From contig NZ_NFZV01000006.1 of NCBI RefSeq assembly GCF_003399765.1, positions 62,001 to 126,000 on the forward strand: a DNA stretch of 64,000 nt, read 5' to 3'. A model generated the notes under the pieces. That model was given only the letters and a program-made list of their open reading frames with translations. It was not told the DNA's origin and searched no databases. The translations under genes were made by a program, and so were the position numbers. Every line of letters starts with the position of its first letter. Position 1 is the stretch's first letter. The DNA is from Alkalilimnicola ehrlichii (GTDB lineage: Bacteria; Pseudomonadota; Gammaproteobacteria; Nitrococcales; AK92). This document shows positions 41,588 through 49,600 of the stretch, piece after piece.

Positions 41588-41633
41588 AACGGCATCGACA
41601 TAATATGTCTGGACATATTATGTCGATGCCGTT
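41588..41633. promoter_or_regulatory. Perfect 46-bp inverted repeat built from two tandem palindromes
   Basis: The 22-base arm 41588-41609 is repeated exactly inverted at 41612-41633 around a two-base centre. Each arm itself contains a 13-bp palindrome: GACATAATATGTC (41597-41609) and GACATATTATGTC (41612-41624), 15 bp apart centre to centre. It ends 30 bases before the DUF2170 start and just before its ribosome binding site. Two equal operator-like sites on DNA, or a strong cruciform or hairpin in the leader RNA, are both possible. A weak TTGCCC-N16-CATAAT promoter would place its -10 box inside the first palindrome. Confidence 0.8.
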
Positions 41634-41663
41634 AAGCTCGTCCCATAAAAAGGAGAAAGGGAT

Positions 41664-42074
41664 ATGTATCAACTGCTAGAACAACTTGAGGGGCAAACGA
41701 CCCGCGAAGGATTTTCCCTGAGCGTGAGTGTCCTGCAACCCGATGACGATTTCGACGTATTACAAGTCACGGTCGAAGGGCGGGACGAGTTTCCGGTTTA
41801 CATCTCGCGCGACGAGCAACAGCTGTTGTGCATTACGTACCTTTGGACGGAATCGGAAGTTAAGCCGGAGTCTCGCAGCGAGTTGCTTGAACATCTGCTC
41901 GAACTCAACCTGCCGATGCCGCTGAGTTCGTTTTCCAAAATCGGCGGGCAATACGTGGTGTTCGGCGCCTTAACGCCGGAACCGACCACCGAAGCCTTGA
42001 TTCGAGAAATCGAAACGCTGAGCGACAACACCTTAACGGCCGTGGAGGCGCTACAGGAATACCTGCAAGCGTAA
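41664..42074 (+). CDS. DUF2170 family protein (YjfI-like)
   Basis: 136 residues; strong ribosome binding site AAGGAGAAAGG. Alpha/beta pattern without signal or membrane segment: LLEQLEGQTTREGFSLSVSV, then DVLQVTVEGRDEFPVYISRD and NLPMPLSSFSKIGGQYVVFG. In E. coli YjfI precedes the PspA homologue YjfJ, the same order as here (17-base gap). It probably acts as a small partner or chaperone of the PspA-like protein; the biochemical role is unknown. Confidence 0.87.
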   Translation: MYQLLEQLEGQTTREGFSLSVSVLQPDDDFDVLQVTVEGRDEFPVYISRDEQQLLCITYLWTESEVKPESRSELLEHLLELNLPMPLSSFSKIGGQYVVFGALTPEPTTEALIREIETLSDNTLTAVEALQEYLQA

Positions 42075-42090
42075 GGCGAGGAGATAAATC

Positions 42091-42786
42091 ATGAACTGGA
42101 TGCGTCAGATTTTTACTGCGTTCAAGGGCTCCATCAACGAAGCCGGCGAGTCCGTCGCCGACGCCACGGCCATTACCCGCTTCGAACAAGAATTGCGCGA
42201 GGCCCGCGATGCCATGCGCCGCGCCGAGCGCAGCCTCACTGCCGCCAAAGCCGACGAGCTCGGCCAGAAGCGCAAGGTCGAACAACTGCGCGAGCAGCTT
42301 ACGTTGCGGGAAGGGCAGGCAAGAACGCTATTAACACAAGGCAACGAAACCTTAGCCGCCGAAGTCGCTGACGAGATGGTTCGCTTACAAGATAGCCTAG
42401 CGGCGGAAGCGGATGCGCTTGCCTACCTCACCGAACAGGTGCGGGAACTGCAAACGCAGATCAACGAAGGGCGGCAAAACGTCGAGAGCATGCAACGCGA
42501 GCTGAACATCGTGAAAACGACGGAAGCCGTACAAAAAGCCACGGCCGACGCCTCCAGCCACCTGGCCGGTATCGACAGCAAAGGTAGCCGCGCGATGGAG
42601 TCGCTGGAACGGATTCGGCAACGGCAGGCGCACCGACGCGATCGCTTAACGGCCGCCCGCGAACTGGCCGCCGAAGGCGGCAGTCAGAGCCTGGATCAAA
42701 AGCTGAAAGAAGCCGGGGTGACCGGCCGCGGGGATTCGGCGCAGGACATCCTCGCTCGGCTAAGACAAGAGAATCCGGGAAGCTGA
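42091..42786 (+). CDS. PspA/IM30 family membrane-stress protein (YjfJ-like)
   Basis: 231 residues, nearly all alpha-helical coiled coil. Start MNWMRQIFTAFKGSINEAGE is an amphipathic membrane-binding helix, then long heptad-like stretches rich in Glu, Gln, Arg and Ala (FEQELREARDAMRRAERSLT, and VESMQRELNIVKTTEAVQKA). PspA/IM30 proteins form ESCRT-III-like polymers that protect the inner membrane. The ribosome binding site GAGGAGA is clear. Paired with DUF2170; no pspB, pspC or PspF-type activator nearby. Confidence 0.9.
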   Translation: MNWMRQIFTAFKGSINEAGESVADATAITRFEQELREARDAMRRAERSLTAAKADELGQKRKVEQLREQLTLREGQARTLLTQGNETLAAEVADEMVRLQDSLAAEADALAYLTEQVRELQTQINEGRQNVESMQRELNIVKTTEAVQKATADASSHLAGIDSKGSRAMESLERIRQRQAHRRDRLTAARELAAEGGSQSLDQKLKEAGVTGRGDSAQDILARLRQENPGS

Positions 42787-42813
42787 ACAACGCCTAACGC
42801 TGTTGTGAGCGAT

Positions 42814-42839
42814 AGCGCCTCCCGCGCCGGGTAGGCGCT
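42814..42839 (+). terminator. Hairpin after the PspA-like gene
   Basis: AGCGCCT (42814-42820) and AGGCGCT (42833-42839) form a perfect 7-bp stem with a 12-base loop, then a pyrimidine tail. A weak terminator that could separate or attenuate the next gene. Confidence 0.5.
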
Positions 42840-42927
42840 GTCTCTCATCCGCGAGCGGCCTAACGGCGGACGATTACGGCCCCAAAATCGATCCTTATCT
42901 CATGCTCGACCCGATGGAACATTCGCC

Positions 42928-43269
42928 ATGACTGAGCGCCCCATTCCCAAGGCGTGGGCGGGTTCGAAGCGACAAATCCGCGCCAACCAACTGGCTTTTA
43001 ATTTATCCAGCGACGCGATCGAGTTCTTCCGCCGCGTTTCGGCCCAACGCGGCATGGCAACTTCGGATTTCCTTCGCGACCTGGTCGGCTTACCCGTTAA
43101 GCCGCCCCAACGACCGCGATTGACCTTCAGCGCAAGCCCCGAGGATATGGAAAAACTCGCCGCGCGCTATGGGCTCGCGGAAGTCGACCCAAGCAGTATT
43201 CGCGAGCGCATTCAAGACGAGCTATTACGCTTTTATCAGCGCCATCGCGACGATTCGTCGGAGCGCTAA
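42928..43269 (+). CDS. Hypothetical protein with ribbon-helix-helix-like region
   Basis: 113 residues, no signal. Residues 18-55 (RANQLAFNLSSDAIEFFRRV followed by AQRGMATSDFLRDLVGL) match a ribbon-helix-helix pattern: a short strand, then two helices ending in a DFLRDLV segment as in CopG/Arc-like proteins. The second half (FSASPEDMEKLAARYGLAEV) is helical. No family name can be given. It follows PspA on the same strand by 141 bases. A role as local DNA-binding regulator is inference. Confidence 0.7.
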   Translation: MTERPIPKAWAGSKRQIRANQLAFNLSSDAIEFFRRVSAQRGMATSDFLRDLVGLPVKPPQRPRLTFSASPEDMEKLAARYGLAEVDPSSIRERIQDELLRFYQRHRDDSSER

Positions 43270-43332
43270 GCCGCCGCGGCGAAAAGAAAGGGCACCCTTC
43301 GTCAGACCCTGACACTGTCGGCGCCAGTACCC

Positions 43333-43374
43333 GCCTGCTGAGCCATGGCGACAAGCAGGCTTGGGCCTTTTATT
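43333..43374. terminator. Terminator-like hairpin between convergent genes
   Basis: GCCTGCT (43333-43339) and AGCAGGC (43354-43360), 14-base loop, followed by TTGGGCCTTTTATT. It would end the rightward PspA-region transcript. Confidence 0.55.
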
Positions 43375-43476
43375 CTATGTCCGTAGCCGACAGCGGCTTT
43401 ACCCAAGGCCCCGATGAGCAGCCGGAGAAACCTTCCATGCGGCCTCTCGCCCACCGGAGCCCTTAATTGGCCAAGA

Positions 43477-43992
43477 TCAGAAGTAGAAATTGACCATAAC
43501 GTTTGCAGTACCGAGGCTGATGTTGGTATCGCAAAATTCGCAGCCCAGGTCATAGAGATCGGCACCGACCTGGCCGCTAACGGAAAAGCCATTGGCAATC
43601 ATGGCCTCGGCACCAAAAAATGCCCCCATAGTGAAGCCAGTATCATCCGCGTTGATGATACCGAACCCGCCACCCAGAAACGGACGAATGCGGGAAGACA
43701 GCTCATCGCTGTAAACACGCACACCGCCCCCGATAGCAAGCACGGTATCGTCGCCGACATCGTCGTCCGCGAGGCTAAAAAACCCGTAGGGCATCAGGGT
43801 GTCGGATACGAAGTATCCGGCCGCATAGCTGGGCGCTGCCGCCGAGGGCACCGAAAGGCCAAAGCCGGCACCCGCCGCCGAATCAAAAGGGTTGAATGCT
43901 AACGAAAAATCCCCCTCTTTCGGCTGCGCGGCCTGGGCCGTAGCGGCCAAAGCCAAGGAGCCGGAAAGAACAAGCGCGGAAATTAATTTCAT
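43477..43992 (-). CDS. Outer-membrane beta-barrel protein, small
   Basis: 171 residues. The signal peptide MKLISALVLSGSLALAATAQA is cleaved before AQPKEGD. The mature protein alternates hydrophobic and polar residues with many Gly and aromatic turns (AVGGG-like IGGGVRVYSDELSSRIRPFL, then GGGFGIINADDTGFTMGAFF) and ends in VNFYF, the aromatic terminal residue used for outer-membrane insertion. About eight strands, as in OmpW/OmpX-size barrels. No exact family recognised. Single gene facing the PspA cluster. Confidence 0.8.
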   Translation of the reverse strand: MKLISALVLSGSLALAATAQAAQPKEGDFSLAFNPFDSAAGAGFGLSVPSAAAPSYAAGYFVSDTLMPYGFFSLADDDVGDDTVLAIGGGVRVYSDELSSRIRPFLGGGFGIINADDTGFTMGAFFGAEAMIANGFSVSGQVGADLYDLGCEFCDTNISLGTANVMVNFYF

Positions 43993-44501
43993 ACATTACT
44001 CCGTTATTATAGATGAGACTTCTGATCGCTATGGGAGAAGGTCCCTCGTATTAAGAGCGCTATATTACCTTCTCACCCGATGCTTATTGAAATACCGTGC
44101 AGAACACGCTTAAACGCGAAAACCTGGATGAAACAGCCTTCCCCCCCGGCGGCCTTTATACCGCAGCGCGATACTTTGCTAACCGCACCCGCCTTCGTGC
44201 AAGGCCTCCGCGCTCGCGCATCCCCCATTTGGGGGAGCCGCATCCCCCGTTTCGAGGAAACCGGCGGGCGCTCCCCGGCCCTGCTCGCGCATTTTATGGT
44301 CTACTAAAGCAAGCGATCTTGGCGAACAAGGAATAGCAATAAGAAGAATTATCTGATTTTATTAATAAGATCGAAACGCCGCGCCAGAAGCTCGCATTCC
44401 GGCACAGCAACGCGGCTTTGCGAACCCAACTTAAGAGCACAGGGGATCATAAAGACCGGAAACATTCGCCTTTGATAGGCGGTTTCACTTTTGGGGGTAG
44501 C
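43993..44501. other. Intergenic region with a small C/G-rich hairpin
   Basis: About 500 bases between divergent genes. TCCCCC ATTT GGGGGA at 44221-44236 is a perfect small hairpin in a GC-rich patch, flanked by an AT-rich patch (44330-44375). No coding character in any frame. Must contain promoters of the outer-membrane gene and the response regulator. Confidence 0.45.
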
Positions 44502-45149
44502 ATGCAGAGCGTATTAATCGTAGAAGATCACCTCGAAACCCGTAGTTGGCTGGCAAGCATTGCGCGCGAGGCCTTTCCCAACCCCACGGTAGGCGAGGTC
44601 AGCACGCTGGGCCAGGCATACGCCTGGCTGAAGGAGCATTCGGCGTCCTTGGCGTTAATCGACCTGAGCTTACCCGATGGCTGCGGAACCGAGCTGTTGC
44701 AGTACATGCAGCGGCACTGCCCCGAGACCTATTTGGTCGTAACTACCATATTCGATGATGACCGCCATCTGTTCAGCGCCCTAAAAGCGGGCGCAAGCGG
44801 TTATTTGCTGAAGGATCAACCCCGGCAGACAATGGTAGAGGGCTTGGTAGGAATTATGAGCGGCAAGCCCCCGTTAAGTCCGGCAGTGGCGCGCCGGATC
44901 TTGCGACATTTTCAGCAAACACCGCCGGCGGAAACGGAAAACCCCTTGTCCGAGCGAGAGGAAGAAGTGTTGTTGTTGTTGGCGAAGGGCCTGGGCCGGG
45001 GGGATATCGCTCGCCTGCTGGACGTATCGGTGAACACAGCCGCCAGCCATATCAAGTCCATCTATCGGAAACTAAACGTGTCAGGCCGCGCGGAGGCCGC
45101 CCTACAGGCTGCCAAGATGGGCCTCCTGGGGGATTGGTCAAAGCCTTGA
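44502..45149 (+). CDS. NarL/FixJ-type response regulator (REC + LuxR HTH), orphan
   Basis: 215 residues from the ATG at 44502. Receiver domain 1-120: acidic pocket VEDH, phospho-acceptor Asp in LALIDLSLPDG, Thr in VVTTIFDDD and Lys in YLLKDQ. LuxR-type HTH at ~145-205: PLSEREEEVLLLLAKGLGRG, then VSVNTAASHIKSIYRKLNV. No histidine kinase is next to it. It lies between the PspA and flotillin parts of the stress neighbourhood, so it may regulate them, by inference. Confidence 0.92.
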   Translation: MQSVLIVEDHLETRSWLASIAREAFPNPTVGEVSTLGQAYAWLKEHSASLALIDLSLPDGCGTELLQYMQRHCPETYLVVTTIFDDDRHLFSALKAGASGYLLKDQPRQTMVEGLVGIMSGKPPLSPAVARRILRHFQQTPPAETENPLSEREEEVLLLLAKGLGRGDIARLLDVSVNTAASHIKSIYRKLNVSGRAEAALQAAKMGLLGDWSKP

Positions 45150-45150
45150 C

Positions 45151-45200
45151 GGGCGGGCGCTGCCATTGAAACTTCCGCTTTCTAACCTGCCCGCCCTTTT
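45151..45200 (+). terminator. Terminator after the response regulator gene
   Basis: GGGCGGGC (45151-45158) and GCCCGCCC (45189-45196) form an 8-bp GC stem with a 30-base loop followed by TTTT. The stem begins two bases after the stop codon. Confidence 0.65.
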
Positions 45201-45462
45201 GCCTGGGCGCGGGCGTCCATCTAGCCATACGGCAAGCGATTATGGCGGTCAACAGTACGCTACAGCTGCGTTAGCCTTCGCTGCGGAATTAACGTTGTTA
45301 CCCCCTTCGGCAAAAAGACACCGTTCTCTTTTTCCGTTACCCGCCTGGCTGGGTTAACCCGTTTAGGGCATGGCCCTCACGCAAGGATTAACTCAGGATA
45401 GGGGCGCCATCGAGAGTAATGTAAACAAGCCGGGAAGGCGCATACAACATGGGGGATCACGC

Positions 45463-46491
45463 ATGCAGACAAGGCACCACAGATTCGCGAAAGCGGCCTT
45501 GCCCGTGGCACTAGTAAGCGGAATGCTAGCTGGCTGCGGTAGCGACAGCAGCAGTTCCAGCGGTGGTGGTGGTGGTGGCGTATCCGTGCCGCCCATTAGC
45601 GAAGCGCAACTTAACAGCATCGAGGATGCCGCGCTTTATGTGGCGGTAACCAGCGGCTTATTCGGGGGCGGGGACTATGCCCCTAATGAAGACCCACCGG
45701 ACCTTTCCGGGCCGGATATGGAGCAGGACTGCCCCGGCGGGGGAACGCTGACGCTGACCCACGGCGAGAAAACCGTGCAAACGCCCTTCGGGGAAGGGGA
45801 GTTTGCGTATCAAACGATGCACAACGAGGCCTGTCGCCATCAAGGCGGGGGAATGCGCTCCCTTAGCGATGGCTTCACGGAGACGGGATACGCCGCAACG
45901 GTTGGGGTCGATAACCATACGGTGCTCTACCACGCCCAAGGCGACCTGGATAGCGGAACCCCTCACCGCGCCGAACACGATAGCGCCGACACCTTCTACC
46001 GGACGGAGCTGTTGTTGGAGCATTTCGAATGCCGCGAATGCCAGGGGGCGGACACCTACGAGATAAGCCAGTACAGCGAAACCTGGGTCAGCGACGGCCA
46101 GTATGGCTACCGGTTTCAGTTCGGCGAAAGTCGGGCGGCACCGCTGACGGCGACCGAAACCGTCATCCACTACCGGCAGCACGATGACGATACGTACGTG
46201 TTCGATTACGACGTCGAAGGCGTGGTCGGATTGAACTCCAGTGTCTGCGAACTCGGCTCGGCCCATTGGGCAACGACGCAGACCTTGCGCATCGAGGATA
46301 AGCCGGAAACCGACGCAGCGGGCGAGGCCTTCCACGAGAGCCGGATAATTTCCGGCGAGGCGACCATTAACGAGGATATTCACGTCGTTTTCAACAATGG
46401 CGGGGCCACGATAACCATGGCGGGCGTCAGCCAGACGTATGACGAGGACGAACTCTGGGAGGCGGGAATACCCTGCTACGAACGCGATTAA
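45463..46491 (+). CDS. Hypothetical lipoprotein with Ser/Gly-rich linker
   Basis: 342 residues from the ATG at 45463. Signal KAALPVALVSGMLAGCG with a LAGC lipobox, then the linker SDSSSSSGGGGGG and a soluble domain with beta pattern, six or more Cys in pairs (EQDCPGGG, HFECRECQG, SVCELGS, GIPCYERD) and many acidic residues. No family recognised. The pattern HGEKTVQTPFGEGEFAYQTM suggests repeated strands. Surface or outer-membrane location is inferred from the lipobox. It lies tail-to-tail with the AAA+ gene, 161 bases apart. Confidence 0.75.
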   Translation: MQTRHHRFAKAALPVALVSGMLAGCGSDSSSSSGGGGGGVSVPPISEAQLNSIEDAALYVAVTSGLFGGGDYAPNEDPPDLSGPDMEQDCPGGGTLTLTHGEKTVQTPFGEGEFAYQTMHNEACRHQGGGMRSLSDGFTETGYAATVGVDNHTVLYHAQGDLDSGTPHRAEHDSADTFYRTELLLEHFECRECQGADTYEISQYSETWVSDGQYGYRFQFGESRAAPLTATETVIHYRQHDDDTYVFDYDVEGVVGLNSSVCELGSAHWATTQTLRIEDKPETDAAGEAFHESRIISGEATINEDIHVVFNNGGATITMAGVSQTYDEDELWEAGIPCYERD

Positions 46492-46652
46492 ATCCCGCGC
46501 TAACCGCTATAAACCTAAAACCCCGTAAGGCACCGTTGCAGCGAAGGGTCAGCATTAGCCCGACCTGTCTTGCTAAGCTTACCCCGTTGCTTATATCGAA
46601 ACGGGAAATTACGCTTCTCCGCCGGAGCGCGAAACCGCGCTCGGCTCCAACC

Positions 46653-49600
46653 TTACTTCTCCGGTGCGCCTCCGTCCTCCAGAGGCTCGACCTCTTCGGG
46701 GCTATAAACCCGGCGAATCGTTTTATCCAAACGCACCTCGCGGAAGGCCTCCGGATCGAACTGACGCAGCACCTCCAAGGTTTCGTTCAGCGTGTCCCAG
46801 ATATCGTGATCCAGCCTCAGCTTGTGATGCATAGTCCGCACCACCGGCACCAAGGAGCCCTCAATGGTCTTGGTAAGCCCTTCCAGTAAATGCTGTAAAC
46901 CGGGCACCGGCTGATTCACCACCTCGACCCGCGACTCGCTGGTCCGCAAGGCGTCGGTAAACGCCCGCATCTGCTCCACCAGCCCTTCCAAAGCGGCCGA
47001 TTGCTGGTCGCGACTGCCTTGCGAGAGCGCTTCGCCGATCACATCCATTCGCTCGCCCAGATACTCTAGCTGGCCGACGATCCGACTGGTCGGATCGTCG
47101 CCGCCACCCCCGCGACGACGCTGTACGAAGGTGCGTTTGATCGCCTCCCAGCGCTCCTGCTGCGCCGCGGTCAACAGCCCCCGCATCTCGGCTAACTTGA
47201 GCAGGTTTTCTTCCGCCCCGGTCGTCAGCGTCTGCGCCTCGGCGGTGTAGTCGTCGGTGATCATCTCCTCAAGTTCCTTATCGTTCATCACCGGCAATAC
47301 CTTGGCGGCAAGGCGGTTCATGTTGCGGTAAGAACCCTGGAGACGAAACGGCGGCTCGGTTCGGTAGGCATCTTCCTGACCGGCGGAGCGGATATATTCC
47401 TGGTTCACCCGCAACACGACATCCTGCACGACGAATAAGCGCTGGAGCACCGCAACGATTTCGTTGAGTTCGGCTTCGTTATAGTCGTATTCAAGTTCGT
47501 TACGGGCATCGGCGTCGCCGCGCGCGATCCGCACCAGGCGATAGAAATCGTCCATGCCGCGGGAGGCCAGCGGCGCCAATACCGAATTGGCGGTCAGCGA
47601 GTTCTCGATGTAGCTCATCTTGAACGCATCGTAATGACCGCCGATCACATCGCCCAGGTTGTAGACATCGGCCCGGTTGGCCAGCATGTCGGGAATGCTG
47701 AAGGCATCGCCCGACTCGGTATAGGGGTTACCGGCCATCACCACGCAGAACTTCTTGCCCCGCAGGTTGTAGGTACGCGGCTCGCCGCGCCACACGCCTT
47801 CGATGCGCCGCTGGCCGTCGCATAAGGGGATAAACTTCTGCAGGAACTCGGAATGGCAGTGCTGAATATCGTCCAGATACAGCATGACGTTATTGCCCAT
47901 TTCCAAGGCCAGGTTAATTTTCTCAAGCTCCTGACGCGCGGCGGCATTACCCGCTTCGGCCGGGTCGATCGAATGAACGTCGTGACCGATGGCCGGGCCG
48001 TTAACCTTAACGAACACCAAACCTAGGCGGTTCGCCGCGTACTCCATCAACATCGTTTTGCCGTAACCGGGCGGCGAGATAACCAACAGCATGCCGCTTA
48101 AATCGCCGCGCCGCTCGTCGCCGGCCGTCCCGATTTGGCGCGCCAGACTATCGCCCAACATGGGCAGATAAACTTCGTTGACCATTTGGTTGCGGACGAA
48201 GGAGGCCATGTTACCGGCCTGGAACTGCTGCACCCGCAAGCGTCGCCGCTCTTGCTCCAACACCTGATGGCGGCGTTGCCGGGCTTGGCGGAAGCCGGGG
48301 ACACGCACCTCCCGGTGGTAGGCCAGGCGCTCCATGAACTCTGGCAGATTTAAATGCAAGGTGCGGTCTTTGATGCGCGGATGCCGACCCAGCAAGTCGG
48401 TCACGTCAATCCGGTACACGCTCTCGCTGGGGGTGAAATCCAGGCTATCCTGCAGCAGTAGGTACATAGCGGCTTCTTCCAGCACTGGGCGTTCCAGCGC
48501 TTGCCGCGACTCGTCGCGCTGATCGACAAAGCCCTTCAGCCAAGCCAAGGCCATCCGGTAACGGCCCGGCGGGTCATGCTGGAGCCGTTCCAAGCCCTCA
48601 GTCAGGGATTCGCGCTGTTGGCGGCCGCCTAAATGCAGCAGGAGACTCTCCACCAACCCGCGCGCCGTGCCGCTAACGAGGAAATGAGGCTGCGCGTCGC
48701 GTAGCTCTTCCATAAGATAGCGTGCGGCAAGTTCGCGCGAGCCGGGTAACTGACCGAAACCGGCCTGTTCCAGATCCTCGCTGAGGCGCTGGGTCAGCTC
48801 CCGGTGCAACTGGCGAGTATCGCCCGCGGCACCAAAAGCGGCACTCAGCAAACCTTGTGCCGAGCAATGCGCCGACCAATGCCGATGCTGTTCCTCGCTC
48901 GCGACCAGCCCCCACCAAAGCAGCGCCTGTGCGCGAGCGCTCGGGCTGTAGCGTAATAGGCCGGCGGTATCCCGCAGGTGAACAAGCTTCTCCAGAATAC
49001 GGGCGGCGTCGTGATCGTGAACGCCACGCTCGTAGCCTTCGTCGTAGCGACTGGCAGCCGCTTCGCGGACGATGCGGCCTAACTCGCCGTCGCTGGCCGT
49101 GGCGGCTCGCAGCGCATCCAGGCTTAGGCCGTCGTCGGCCCCTGTCTCGGCGGCATCCAGCAAGGTTGCAGCCAGGTATTCGCTACGGTAGACGGTATCG
49201 GTTTCCGAGATCAGCCGCTGATCCCAATACTCCCGCACGGCTTCCAGATCGGCGTCGTGGATCGGCTCGTGGAAATCGGTGCCGGTCAGGTGCAAATACA
49301 GGGCATCGTCGCCGGGAATCAGGGTGAGGTCCAAATCCTGGGTGTTAACGGTGAACCGATGTCGGCCCAGGCGAATGATATTGCCATCGTCCTCGAAGAT
49401 GTCCTGCCGGTCGCGCAACCCACGCACCGCTTGATCGCGGGCGGTCTTGAGACTGCCTTCGATCTCGTCGGCGGGCACGGACTCGCCCAGTTCGCGCAGC
49501 TCTTTTACCAGACCGCGCAGGCGCAAGGCCATGGCGTCGGAGGCAAAACAGGCGTTAACGTCGTCGACGTTATCCATCGCCGTCGCACGCCGCACCAGGC

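Noticed and set aside
44221-44236. C6-ATTT-G5A hairpin as regulatory element
   Set aside because: Perfect but very short and without T tract or nearby start codon; could be chance in a GC-rich patch.
45658-46383. Long open frame on the minus strand inside the lipoprotein gene
   Set aside because: It is a mirror frame of the well-supported plus-strand gene with signal, lipobox and coding pattern; its own protein shows no domain or plausible start signals.
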